Source: Bacillota bacterium
GTDB taxonomy: Bacteria > Bacillota > Clostridia > Christensenellales > SZUA-584
Direction: 5' to 3'
DNA length: 29,603 nt
Assembly: GCA_023459495.1 (NCBI GenBank)
Contig: JAEWTL010000044.1
Span: 1 to 29,603 of the forward strand
Of this stretch, positions 12,881 to 20,237 are shown piece after piece (within the stretch, counting starts at the first letter, position 1; each line of letters opens with the position of its first letter). A program made the position numbers and the translations under genes. The notes beneath the pieces were generated by a model. It did no database searches. It saw nothing but the letters and a program-made list of their open reading frames with translations, and had not been told where the DNA came from.

Positions 12881-13400
12881 ACGGTAAAATCCGTTCGACC
12901 CAATCGAAGAGAACTATCGTTCGTCCGCGCTCGCCAACTCTCATTGCGACCTGACAGGCATCAACGCCTAACGAACACCCCTCAATTTCACGGCCATCCG
13001 CCATGTAGACCCTTATAGACTTTTGCGCCTCATGAGCTTGACGACAAATTTTGAAGAAATCGCGGCGAGATGGCCGATTGTCCACATAGTCAGGGTGTAC
13101 AGTGAGCCTACCTGTAAACATCTTGTCCACTTCGACAGGTGTAATTGTTTCTATGGTGCTAACTCGCTCCAATGGAAGACGAACACGATGTTCTTTACTT
13201 CCTATAACGGGAGAAAGATCTAGCTTATTGCGTGCGGTAAGCAGACCAATAACGTAAAGACAAAACGTCTGACCATCATCGATCGTGACCCTTACAGGTA
13301 TATTCCTTGCCCGTAGGAACTGCAAACTAAACTCCACGTTAGAGTAGTCGCGGGGCCAGACCTCTGCTGGGATGCCGTATGTAATGTCTGTGATCGTCAT
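12876..13400 (-). CDS. Possible double LSm/SH3-barrel protein, 174 aa
   Basis: Two segments of similar design are visible. Residues about 127-174 (IRVYMADGREIEG, then strands, then TIVLFDWVERILP) have the order of strands and the position of turns of an Hfq/LSm domain, where Hfq reads SIYLVNGIKLQG and ends in YKHAISTVVP. Residues about 33-86 (IPVRVTIDDGQTF, ending RLPLERVSTIETI) repeat the plan. Tandem LSm-like barrels could bind RNA; a WYL-type or other SH3-like barrel is an alternative. The start shares one base with the stop of the exported protein gene upstream (TAATG), so both are made together. The fold is inferred from strand pattern only; no close homologue is recalled. Confidence 0.7.
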   Translation of the reverse strand: MTITDITYGIPAEVWPRDYSNVEFSLQFLRARNIPVRVTIDDGQTFCLYVIGLLTARNKLDLSPVIGSKEHRVRLPLERVSTIETITPVEVDKMFTGRLTVHPDYVDNRPSRRDFFKICRQAHEAQKSIRVYMADGREIEGCSLGVDACQVAMRVGERGRTIVLFDWVERILPF

Positions 13401-13990
13401 TAGTCTACCTTAAGTGGCGTGTCGAGAAGCCCAAACTTAAACTGCTTGCTACCTGCCACGAGGAAGGGGGCTTCGATGTAAATGGTTTTGTTGTCGATAT
13501 CTGATTTTGCGGTCTTTTTGATGTCTTTTAGAAGCCTAATTGTTGCTGCGTTGTCCAGAACAAGTACTTTGCCGGTCGCATCATTGCCGATTTTGCCGTA
13601 TGTCGTGAACGATTCATTACTGCCAACGCGGATATTAATCGGGCAACCGCTCTTGGCGATCTCATCACAGTACATAGTTCCATCAATCACATTTAGTAGA
13701 CCGTAGGTTGGAACAAGAGCCTTGCCAGAGTTGGTGCTTGTTCCTTCTTTGACAGCTGTACCCATGATTTGAAGGCGCATATGTTCTGATTCACCGGAAA
13801 TCAGTGTTTCTTCCGCGTTATCGGAATACCTGAACCATACAGGTTGAACTGTTCCTCTGGCCTCGTATTTTACATTGTCTAGGGTAGTGAACTTGCTGTA
13901 CGTTTTTTGCATGTCAGCAACCATATCTGACACTGCATTGGCAGAGAATGATAGAATATAGGTGGTTACTAAGATGGCTAAACGAGTCAT
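13400..13990 (-). CDS. Exported (periplasmic) protein of unknown family, 196 aa
   Basis: The N-terminus MTRLAILVTTYILSFSANA is a typical Sec signal peptide with a likely cut after ANA near residue 19. The mature part is predicted to be rich in beta strands and has one Cys pair (MYCDEIAKSGCP) that could form a disulfide in the periplasm. No lipobox and no second membrane segment are seen. GAGGT lies 6-8 nt before the ATG. It is coupled to the possible LSm-like gene downstream, an unusual pairing of an exported and a cytoplasmic protein. Prophage-encoded periplasmic proteins often act in superinfection exclusion (P1 SimC is one example), but nothing in the sequence proves this. Confidence 0.75.
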   Translation of the reverse strand: MTRLAILVTTYILSFSANAVSDMVADMQKTYSKFTTLDNVKYEARGTVQPVWFRYSDNAEETLISGESEHMRLQIMGTAVKEGTSTNSGKALVPTYGLLNVIDGTMYCDEIAKSGCPINIRVGSNESFTTYGKIGNDATGKVLVLDNAATIRLLKDIKKTAKSDIDNKTIYIEAPFLVAGSKQFKFGLLDTPLKVD

Positions 13991-14047
13991 TCTGACCTCA
14001 AATTAACGATATGCTATTTCCAACAGAAGATGCTGCTTATAAACGCC

Positions 14048-14146
14048 TCAAGATGAAATCTGAATAATTTGTCTTTGAAAAAATTTCTCGCCATGAGTGA
14101 TTTTACGCTCTAGCGAATTAAGAATTTCGTTAATGAAAATATTCAT
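14048..14146 (-). CDS. Possible 32-aa peptide upstream of the exported-protein operon
   Basis: A frame starting MNIFINEILNSLERKITHGE is preceded by GAGGTGG 3-4 nt before its ATG. It would be the first gene behind a CRP-like site and 57 bp upstream of the signal-peptide gene. It may be a leader peptide or a small protein; it could also be chance. The rest of 13991-14288 holds no other gene. Confidence 0.35.
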   Translation of the reverse strand: MNIFINEILNSLERKITHGEKFFQRQIIQISS

Positions 14147-14239
14147 CCACCACCTCTGGCTCAAATTCCTCGGTTGTGAAGCCTACAAATATTCGTCAAC
14201 CGATCAAGAACTTTTTTTTCAGCCGGAGGTGTGCGAAAT

Positions 14240-14255
14240 TGTGATATAAATCACA
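14240..14255 (-). promoter_or_regulatory. Perfect CRP (cAMP receptor protein) site consensus
   Basis: TGTGATATAAATCACA fits TGTGA-N6-TCACA exactly. It lies between the 3' end of the 14289 gene and the leftward small ORF/exported-protein operon, 94 bp upstream of the ATG at 14146. This suggests activation of that operon by host CRP when cAMP is high. The spacing to the promoter could not be fixed because no -10 stands out. Confidence 0.65.
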
Positions 14256-14288
14256 TGCTGACATCTACAGACGCCAGCATATTGATGA

Positions 14289-14828
14289 TTATTTGTCCAG
14301 CACTTTGTACTTGTTCGTAATCAAACGCTCACCCTTTCTGGTAACTGTAAAACCAAACGGCGCTTTGCTGTTTTTACGTAACACGCTTTCAGCGAGCGCT
14401 TCATCGGTAGGTTGTATAGTTGAATTGTCTATCCAGTCGATGAGGGTAAGAAAGTTTAAAAGTTTCATGCTCGTGACGCCCATCTTACAGGCTATGTCAC
14501 GGACGGTACGAATCTGCCTGCATTTTGTTTCATGTGCTGCGATAGGTGTCTTTGAATTGTTTGGTGTCAGTAACGTATCCAGTGTATTAAAGAACCCCCT
14601 TGCGGATTCAGACTTAATAAGACCTGAGTCGCTCATATCACACGCGATACGGTACAGAATATTGCTGTTGTTCATGAAGGGATAGTTCTCAACGAATCTG
14701 ACGAATGCTTGTGCATTTTTCTCTCCGCATTTGTAATCCAGCGGATTATCTACGCGCCAGAAAAATGCACTGTTGTTTTTTGCGTCAAAGATATCAACAA
14801 ATGGTAGTTCAGCTAAATAGTTCATCAT
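14289..14828 (-). CDS. Hypothetical protein under hairpin control, 179 aa
   Basis: No family was recognised. The protein is helical with a Cys-containing middle (HETKCRQIRTVRDIACKMGV) that resembles a helix-turn-helix followed by a hydrophobic helix, and a C-terminal strand pair (PFGFTVTRKGERLITNKYKV) that could be the wing of a winged helix. This makes a DNA-binding regulator or replication protein possible. The ribosome binding site (AAAGGAG) and the ATG at 14828 both lie in the right arm of a 17-bp inverted repeat, so translation should be low unless the hairpin is opened. It is preceded on the same strand by the ribbon-helix-helix-like gene 62 bp away. Confidence 0.75.
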   Translation of the reverse strand: MMNYLAELPFVDIFDAKNNSAFFWRVDNPLDYKCGEKNAQAFVRFVENYPFMNNSNILYRIACDMSDSGLIKSESARGFFNTLDTLLTPNNSKTPIAAHETKCRQIRTVRDIACKMGVTSMKLLNFLTLIDWIDNSTIQPTDEALAESVLRKNSKAPFGFTVTRKGERLITNKYKVLDK

Positions 14829-14865
14829 GTGCTCCTTTGTAACTTGACGAGCACATGATGAACTA
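14818..14865 (-). promoter_or_regulatory. 17-bp perfect inverted repeat covering the start of gene 14828
   Basis: TAGTTCATCATGTGCTC (14818-14834) and GAGCACATGATGAACTA (14849-14865) are exact inverted copies with a 14-nt loop. In the leftward mRNA the loop ends in AAAG, and the 3' arm starts GAGCACATGATG, so part of the Shine-Dalgarno sequence and the start codon are inside the stem. No T tract follows, so a terminator is unlikely. A translational switch or an operator for a dimeric protein are the main options. Confidence 0.8.
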
Positions 14866-14890
14866 CGAAATAAGGGGAAAAAGTGGAAGA

Positions 14891-15169
14891 TTACGGCAGC
14901 CGTTTGAGAATATCGGCCAGATCTTCTTTGGTCATACCCGAGTTTTCGTAAATCTTCATGACCTTTTCACGAGCCTTTGCAGTAGTCTCTAATGACGTAG
15001 CTATCTTATCAAAATCACCCATCGTCATATTGGACAGCACCAGATTGATGATGTCTGCCTTTGACAGTTTTATGCTGCGTTCACGCAGTCGATTCTGAAA
15101 GGTCTCTAGTTTATCGTTTGCTTTTTCGGTTAACTGAACCTGGCAGTGTATAGCGCGTTTCTCGCTCAT
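14891..15169 (-). CDS. Ribbon-helix-helix-like DNA-binding protein, 92 aa
   Basis: The segment HCQVQLTEKANDKLETFQ followed by KLSKADIINLVLSNM has the strand-helix-turn-helix plan of Arc/CopG/MetJ-type repressors: a short beta strand near the N-terminus, then two helices, the second starting with a Ser/Lys cap. The C-terminal half is helical and charged. Such proteins are often autoregulators, plasmid partition or copy-control proteins, or antitoxins, but no toxin gene is paired here. The start lies 2 nt after the stop of the upstream helicase gene, so the two are probably cotranscribed and coupled. Confidence 0.7.
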   Translation of the reverse strand: MSEKRAIHCQVQLTEKANDKLETFQNRLRERSIKLSKADIINLVLSNMTMGDFDKIATSLETTAKAREKVMKIYENSGMTKEDLADILKRLP

Positions 15170-15171
15170 GC

Positions 15172-16731
15172 TTACTCTCTATTCAAAACAGTGAAATCGA
15201 ATGTGCTGCCAACCGGCAAGACCCCCTCGGCAAACCCAGGCGTCGTGTCGATAATGTGTTTCCGCTCATATGAATGCGACATGAGGTATTTGTTGCTCAC
15301 GTCGATGAAGTCGGTAATAAAGCACACGTTAGCCTGATTCTTTTTGGCTCGAAGACCGCGACCCACACGTTGACGCATCTCCACTTCGGCTTTGCCGCCA
15401 CCACCCAGAATCACCGCGCCTACGCTTGGAACGTCGACACCAACATCCAAAATGGTTGAACCAATGAGAACATCTATCTTGCCTGCCGCCAGACTATTAA
15501 GTTTTGCTTGTCGGGTAGTCTGGTTTGATTCTCCGTAGATGAAATCGACCTTCAGGCCACTCTCTTTCATCATTTCCATCAAGATCTGACCATGACGCTT
15601 CAGACGAACCAATGTCATACAGTTCAGACCGTGACTCTTGTACATTAGCGCTTCACGCACAATAGCTTCGTTGCGGCCCAGATTATAGACGATGCCTAAC
15701 TGATAGGCTTTCTGGTAAGCCGTGCTCATTCCAACCCGAAAATTCAGGTGTTTTGAAGCAAGTTCGGCTCTAATCCGCGCCTCATCTGGAGTGTACGCGA
15801 TTTTATGATATAAAAAGTATGGTTTCGCTAAAATACCTCTGTCGATCAAATATTTCTCCGTTACTTTTATCTCGATGCGACCCGCAACGGCCATGAGACG
15901 CATATTTGCTTCAGTCGAGTCCTTCATGAACGGCGTAGCTGTCAGCGCCAGACGGTAGTCGGCATTGATGCACAACCGGGCGATGTCGTAGAAGTTAGAA
16001 CCAGATGATTCGTGTGCCTCTTCCAGAATCAGCAGAGAAACGCTGGACAGGAAGCGTTTAACCAGTTCCCGGCGCTTCAGGTGGTACTGTTTTTTCTCCG
16101 GTGATGCGTCGCGCGGTGGCTCTTCGAGAAAACTGGCCAGGGTCTGCACCGTGGCAACGTTGATATGGCGCGAGACCTGGAACTCACCCGATCCAATCAC
16201 CCCAACTCTCTGACCTTTCAGCCACGGCTCGCCATTCTCCGCGCGGTAGTCGATGGATTTCTGGAAGTTCTCTGCCATCTGGAACATCAGAACCGATCGC
16301 GTGGTTAAAAACAGCGTCATACGACCAATGCGAGCAGCAGCCTTACACGCTACGTTCGATTTACCGCCACCCGTCGCAATCTGGGCAATCATCATCCCTT
16401 CGCGCACCAGTGTTTCCACTGTCTGATCCTGATACGCGTAGTCCGGGTTATACGGGAATGGATTAACCACCGGATTCGGCTTACCCAGCGCGGGAGCTTT
16501 TTCCTTGCGAACATGCACGCATTTGATGCCAGCTTTCAGAAGATTGGTCGCAACTGGCTTCGCAAACCCAGCCGGGAACGCGTTTTTACTCCAGTTGAAC
16601 ATCGTGCTGGTCCCTTTCCAGTCACCAGCCTCCACTTCATAGCTCAACATCTCCTGAACAAGCCGTTTCACGTTGTCATCAGCGCCAGAAATCAGCGCAT
16701 TGACTGCATTTGATACAATCCGAACAGTCAT
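15172..16731 (-). CDS. Superfamily 2 DEAD/DEAH-type helicase, 519 aa
   Basis: An ATP-dependent nucleic acid helicase or translocase. Walker A is ATGGGKS at residues 119-125, motif II is EEAH at 236-239, motif III is TATPF at 263-267, and motif VI is in RQRVGRGLRAKK near 455-470 after the GSTILDVGVDVP segment. This order is typical of the UvsW/RadD-like group and of the T5 D10-type phage helicases used in recombination or replication. The length is usual. A GAAAGAGG ribosome binding site lies close to the ATG. It starts 64 bp from the divergent ParB-like operon, so one intergenic region with a palindrome could control both directions. Confidence 0.92.
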   Translation of the reverse strand: MTVRIVSNAVNALISGADDNVKRLVQEMLSYEVEAGDWKGTSTMFNWSKNAFPAGFAKPVATNLLKAGIKCVHVRKEKAPALGKPNPVVNPFPYNPDYAYQDQTVETLVREGMMIAQIATGGGKSNVACKAAARIGRMTLFLTTRSVLMFQMAENFQKSIDYRAENGEPWLKGQRVGVIGSGEFQVSRHINVATVQTLASFLEEPPRDASPEKKQYHLKRRELVKRFLSSVSLLILEEAHESSGSNFYDIARLCINADYRLALTATPFMKDSTEANMRLMAVAGRIEIKVTEKYLIDRGILAKPYFLYHKIAYTPDEARIRAELASKHLNFRVGMSTAYQKAYQLGIVYNLGRNEAIVREALMYKSHGLNCMTLVRLKRHGQILMEMMKESGLKVDFIYGESNQTTRQAKLNSLAAGKIDVLIGSTILDVGVDVPSVGAVILGGGGKAEVEMRQRVGRGLRAKKNQANVCFITDFIDVSNKYLMSHSYERKHIIDTTPGFAEGVLPVGSTFDFTVLNRE

Positions 16732-16780
16732 AAACCTCTTTCCTTCGTGCCTTTTGTATGGTAATTGGCTATTATGTTAA

Positions 16781-16792
16781 GTAAGTGCTTAC
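16781..16792. promoter_or_regulatory. GTAAGTACTTAC-type palindrome between divergent operons
   Basis: GTAAGTGCTTAC matches the palindrome with one mismatch. It lies immediately before the first ATG of the ParB-like operon and 50 bp upstream of the helicase gene start, so a bound protein could act on both. Confidence 0.55.
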
Positions 16793-16795
16793 ACA

Positions 16796-17494
16796 ATGTA
16801 TTGTATCAAAAATATGGATGTGAAAATTACGATTCTACAGGTGGAAGTCGCGAACCTGCGTCCGAACCCCTGGAATACCAACTCCGTTGGGGCGCAAAAC
16901 TTCGAAAAACTGAAAGGTTCCATCGAAAAGTTGGGCTTTTTTAAGCCAATTCTGGCGCGAGAGCTGGACGGCGGCATTTTTGAGATTCTCGGTGGCGAAC
17001 ATCGCTGGCGTGCCGCGATGGAGCAGGGCATTTCAACGGTTCCCGTCATCTCCGTGGGCAAAATTAACGACCTGGTGGCCAAACAGATGTCCCTCGTCGA
17101 CAACGAGCGCTACGGCGAAGACGATCAGGTCGCTTTGCAGCGCTTAATCGAAGAAATCCAGTCTGAAATCGACTACCGGTTGTCCGATATCGCCCCGTAT
17201 GACGACGAAATGGCGGCAACACTCGCCAAAGCGTCCGTTATCGATCTTGAAGCGCTGGAAGCGCTCTCCCGTGGCGATGACGAGCCGGTCGATGAGGACA
17301 AACGCGAGAAAACCGAGCGAGTCGGCGCTGAACACCAGACGATGCGCTTCAAGGTGACGTTTGATGCGTCAGATCGGGTCGCCGACACCATCAAAACCAT
17401 CATCAAAGAGCAGGGAATCAATACCGGTAACGAAATGGAGAACGCCGGGGAAGCCCTGGTGTGGCTGGTCGACTACTACAAGGAGCGTATGTAA
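16796..17494 (+). CDS. ParB/sulfiredoxin-fold protein, first of two, 232 aa
   Basis: The N-terminal half has the ParB/Srx-type domain: VEVANLRPNPWNTNS with the conserved Pro-Asn-x-x-x-Asn segment, then FFKPIL, then GGEHRWRAA at about residues 66-74, the CTP/phosphate-binding box of ParB (GERRWRA). The classical ParB helix-turn-helix DNA-binding domain is not evident; the C-terminal half is acidic and helical. This points to the phage ParB-like enzymes or switches found beside terminase genes instead of a partition protein. The exact start is uncertain: ATG 16796 abuts the palindrome and ATG 16814 is also possible; neither has a clear ribosome binding site. It overlaps the next gene by one base. 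Confidence 0.88.
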   Translation: MYCIKNMDVKITILQVEVANLRPNPWNTNSVGAQNFEKLKGSIEKLGFFKPILARELDGGIFEILGGEHRWRAAMEQGISTVPVISVGKINDLVAKQMSLVDNERYGEDDQVALQRLIEEIQSEIDYRLSDIAPYDDEMAATLAKASVIDLEALEALSRGDDEPVDEDKREKTERVGAEHQTMRFKVTFDASDRVADTIKTIIKEQGINTGNEMENAGEALVWLVDYYKERM

Positions 17495-18162
17495 TGACCA
17501 AAAACTTTGAAATCGTCTATCGAAACCCGGCAGAACTCATCCCGTATGAGATGAACGCCAAAAAACATGACGAACAGCAGATCCGCGATCTGGCGGCCGC
17601 CATCAAAAAGCGCGGTTTTGACCAGCCGATCACGGTCGACAAGCACGACGTCATCATTACTGGTCACGGTCGTCGCGAGGCGGCACTTCTGGCTGGTCTG
17701 GAGCGTGTGCCTGTCATCGTTCGCGACGATCTGAGCGAAGAAGAAGTGAAGGCGAAGCGTCTTGAAGACAACCGCCTGGCCAGTATTGACTACGACGCCA
17801 TCAAATTGCAGCAGGAACTGGAATCCCTGGTGCTGGGCGACGCCGAGGTCTTCGGTTTTGAAGAGCGCGAGCTGAACGTGCTTGTCGGCAGCATGACCGA
17901 AGAGATGGAAACCGGCTCTCTGGTGCTCGATCTGGGCGAAGAGACGGAGCGCCAGAAGGAAGAGCACACCGAGATCAGTCGCGAAGTGGCCTCTGAAGAA
18001 GTCCGCGTCATCGACGTATTGGGCTTTAAAACGCTCCCTGCTGGCTCTGCCATTGTGGTTGGGGATTTGCTTGCCCACATGGAAGAAATCACGGGAGAGA
18101 GCGGGGTAGACGCTTTCGTGGCGTATGCGGAGAAAGTTTCTTCTGGGGAGCTGGCCGCATGA
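17494..18162 (+). CDS. ParB/sulfiredoxin-fold protein, second of two, 222 aa
   Basis: Residues about 10-110 form a second ParB/Srx domain, with LIPYEMNAKKH, then KKRGFDQPITVDK, then GHGRREAA at 57-64 and a following EEEVKAKRLEDNRLA segment as in phage ParB-like nuclease-annotated proteins. The C-terminal half is Glu-rich and has no clear DNA-binding domain. The ATG at 17494 shares a base with the stop of the first ParB gene and has AAGGAG 8 nt upstream; an in-frame ATG at 17461 would extend into that gene and is less likely. The two ParB-like proteins differ in sequence, so they are probably not a recent duplication and may form a heteromer. It overlaps the ABC ATPase gene by 4 bases. Confidence 0.88.
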   Translation: MTKNFEIVYRNPAELIPYEMNAKKHDEQQIRDLAAAIKKRGFDQPITVDKHDVIITGHGRREAALLAGLERVPVIVRDDLSEEEVKAKRLEDNRLASIDYDAIKLQQELESLVLGDAEVFGFEERELNVLVGSMTEEMETGSLVLDLGEETERQKEEHTEISREVASEEVRVIDVLGFKTLPAGSAIVVGDLLAHMEEITGESGVDAFVAYAEKVSSGELAA

Positions 18163-18797
18163 GCAAATACACCATCAACGTATCGTTTCAGACCCGCGTG
18201 AACAAAACCACGCGCACGCTGGAGATTGCCGAATCGTTCGGTCTTGGCCTGGACGAAAAAGAGTGGACGCTTTACGACAATCTGGAGCTGGAAGTGAAGC
18301 AGGGCGATGTGGTGTACATCACCGGCCAATCCGGTTCCGGTAAATCCGTTGTGCTGCGCGAGCTGCAACGCCAGATGAAGGATGAAGGGCTTTCTGTAGC
18401 CTCCATCGATGACTTTGCCTTCGACAATGAGGTTAACGTCATTGACCAGCTGGGCAAAACCACCAGCGAAGCGCTGGGGCTGCTGTCTATGGCCGGATTG
18501 AATGACGCCTATCTCTTTGTGCGTAAGCCATCCGAGATGTCTGACGGCCAGAAATACCGTCTCAAGATCGCCAAGCTGATCGAGTCCGGCGCGAAAGTCT
18601 GGGCTGCCGACGAATTTGGCGCTGTTCTCGACCGTGTAACCGCCCAGGTTGTGGCGTCGAACCTCCAGCGTGCCGCCCGTAAGGTTGGTGCGACGGTAAT
18701 GGTGGCGACGACCCACGAAGACCTGAAGAACGCGCTGCGCCCGGATATGCAGATCACCAAGCACTACAAAGAACGCGTGAAGGTGGAATATGCCTGA
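18159..18797 (+). CDS. Soluble ABC-type ATPase, 212 aa
   Basis: Walker A is GQSGSGKS at residues 56-63, the ABC signature is degenerate (MSDGQKYR at 127-134 in place of LSGGQ), Walker B is VWAADEF at 147-153 and the switch His is H186 in ATTHED. No membrane segment is present and no permease gene is nearby, so this is not a transporter subunit. A soluble ABC ATPase followed by a GNAT acyltransferase corresponds to the two halves of the COG2401 type of protein (ABC ATPase fused to an acetyltransferase domain). It lies in a tight operon with overlaps of 4 and 8 bases to its neighbours, so its partners are probably the ParB-like and GNAT proteins. Confidence 0.9.
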   Translation: MSKYTINVSFQTRVNKTTRTLEIAESFGLGLDEKEWTLYDNLELEVKQGDVVYITGQSGSGKSVVLRELQRQMKDEGLSVASIDDFAFDNEVNVIDQLGKTTSEALGLLSMAGLNDAYLFVRKPSEMSDGQKYRLKIAKLIESGAKVWAADEFGAVLDRVTAQVVASNLQRAARKVGATVMVATTHEDLKNALRPDMQITKHYKERVKVEYA

Positions 18798-19044
18798 TTT
18801 GAAGATCGTAGAGCTGAAGCCATCGAAAGAGGCTGACAACAACAACGTTGAAGTCATCCGCCTGCTGGAAGAAGCACTCCAGTACGCCAGAGAAGGCAAA
18901 AGCCAGAGCCTGGCACTGCTGATGATCAACAACGACGGCAGTGTGCTGGATTGCTGGCATAACGGTGGGCGTCCATACGTCATGGTTGGGGCGATGGAAT
19001 CGCTTCGCCTGGACTTCATCAATGCCAATATCGAGCGTAGGTGA
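18790..19044 (+). CDS. Hypothetical protein of the ParB-ABC-GNAT operon, 84 aa
   Basis: No family was recognised. The small protein has an N-terminal helix (NNVEVIRLLEEALQYAREGK) followed by strands (SLALLMINNDGSVLDCWH) and a Gly/Arg turn. Its gene overlaps the ABC ATPase gene by 8 bases and reaches the GNAT gene, so it is a fixed part of the operon and may be an accessory subunit. The layout, a helix then a two-strand sheet, is common among phage operon linkers annotated as hypothetical. Confidence 0.75.
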   Translation: MPDLKIVELKPSKEADNNNVEVIRLLEEALQYAREGKSQSLALLMINNDGSVLDCWHNGGRPYVMVGAMESLRLDFINANIERR

Positions 19045-19049
19045 TCGAC

Positions 19050-19940
19050 ATGACAGGCATCATCATCAAACGCTACCGCCCGGAAGAGTTCCCGCGTCAT
19101 CTGGACTTTCTGGAGCGTATGACCGTTACCAAAGGCACGGTTGAAGACTGGCACGCGCTGAAGTCGCTGCACTACAAGACGGATGGTAAGCCGTTTGCGC
19201 CAACGTATTATCGCTGCGAACTGGACGACCGGCTGGTGGGCGTCGTGGTTATGGCTTACCCGAAACTGCTGCTGGCGCCTCGCCATCGCATGTTTCCTAA
19301 GCTGAAGCCAACCACCAATACCACCGTGGCCAACCAGTATTGGGGGCGGTACGTGAACAACAACTTTGCGGTGATCAGCCGTTCCGTTGTGGACACTCAG
19401 TACCGCGGTGTCGGCGTCTCCTATCGAATGATTAACCTGGTTAGCAGGATGCACGACCGGCCAATCATCGAGATCCAGTCGTCGATGAGCAAATACAACC
19501 CGTTCGCCATGAAAGCAGGGTTCCAGTTCATCCGTCCGGAGCGTCCGAAGAGCTATGAGAGTGCGTTGCGCGTCTTCCAGCGTCATTTCCGTTCCGACCC
19601 TGGCGACAACGAAGCGATCGTCAAAGAGCTGTTTGCCATGAGTGAGTCTCGCCGTCGTCGTGCGCTGCGTGATCTGGTCGCTGACTACCACAAGAACAGT
19701 TCCCTGGCCAAAGCCGGGCGTAATCGTGGCACGACGATTCAGGACATTGCCGACAGCCTGGTGGACGAGGCCAGCATCGTGAAGCTGCTCAAGGACATTC
19801 ACAACCTGAGCTTCACGTCTCCGCTGTATGGCGTGTACCGAAACCCGGACTTTGGTCGTCAGCTGCCGGACACGCTGCCACTGCTGGCATTCGACAAACA
19901 GCCTTTGAATAAACCTCTTGAAATTGCATTACCGGCATAA
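19050..19940 (+). CDS. GNAT-fold acyltransferase, possibly Mom-like, 296 aa
   Basis: The acyl-CoA binding region of GNAT enzymes is visible as ISRSVVDTQYRGVGVSYRMI near residues 111-130, with the strand and the R/Q-x-x-G-x-G/A turn before the helix, followed by the strand PIIEIQSSM and the NPFAMKAGFQF motif. An upstream HYKTDGKPFAPTYYRCELDD segment is like the entry region of Mom-type acyltransferases, which modify DNA adenine in phage Mu; I suggest but cannot prove this relation. The C-terminal 100 residues are an additional helical domain. ATG 19050 is preferred because AGGTG at 19039-19043 is about 7 nt upstream; a GTG at 19041 overlapping the previous stop is the alternative. It pairs with the ABC ATPase gene as in COG2401. 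Confidence 0.85.
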   Translation: MTGIIIKRYRPEEFPRHLDFLERMTVTKGTVEDWHALKSLHYKTDGKPFAPTYYRCELDDRLVGVVVMAYPKLLLAPRHRMFPKLKPTTNTTVANQYWGRYVNNNFAVISRSVVDTQYRGVGVSYRMINLVSRMHDRPIIEIQSSMSKYNPFAMKAGFQFIRPERPKSYESALRVFQRHFRSDPGDNEAIVKELFAMSESRRRRALRDLVADYHKNSSLAKAGRNRGTTIQDIADSLVDEASIVKLLKDIHNLSFTSPLYGVYRNPDFGRQLPDTLPLLAFDKQPLNKPLEIALPA

Positions 19941-19949
19941 GGATTTGCC

Positions 19950-20216
19950 ATGACGTTGACCGACAAACAAAAAGACATCATCAAAACCATCAATTTAGGC
20001 CATGAGCGTGGGTATCTGCTCGATCTGGACGAGCTGCTTGAAGTGCTGCCGTACAAAACGACCAAACAGAGTATGCAGTTCTCTATCCGCGCACTGGTGA
20101 AAAAGGGGCTGGTGGAGAAAGGAATGTGCCGCCAGCGCGGTGATTCCGGCTACCACCGTCGCACGCTGGGACTGACCACGTTAGGTCGTGCCAGAGCCAA
20201 ATTACTGGTGATGTAA
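19950..20216 (+). CDS. Small winged-helix DNA-binding protein, 88 aa
   Basis: The sequence fits a MarR-like winged helix: helix KQKDIIKTINLGHE, then a helix-turn-helix with TKQSMQFSIRALVKKGLVEK, and a basic wing (GMCRQRGDSGYHRRTLGLT). AAGGA lies 7-8 nt before the ATG. It is the last gene of the operon and lies 21 bp from a large inverted repeat and then the terminase genes, so it could regulate the operon or the late genes or bind DNA near the packaging site. The acting site is not known. Confidence 0.8.
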   Translation: MTLTDKQKDIIKTINLGHERGYLLDLDELLEVLPYKTTKQSMQFSIRALVKKGLVEKGMCRQRGDSGYHRRTLGLTTLGRARAKLLVM

Positions 20217-20237
20217 GTCGGTCTGGGAGCCAGTTTG

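Noticed and set aside
16796..18162. ParA/ParB-type plasmid partition system
   Set aside because: Two ParB/Srx domains are present, but there is no ParA ATPase, no iterated parS-like site next to them and no clear ParB helix-turn-helix; the next ATPase is of ABC type.
18159..18797. ABC transporter ATP-binding subunit
   Set aside because: No permease or binding-protein gene is near, the signature motif is atypical, and the gene lies in a DNA-related operon.
17790..19802. 670-codon open frame on the minus strand
   Set aside because: It runs antisense through the ParB, ABC ATPase and GNAT genes, whose motifs are clear; its translation is His/Arg/Val-rich with no domain and no ribosome binding site.
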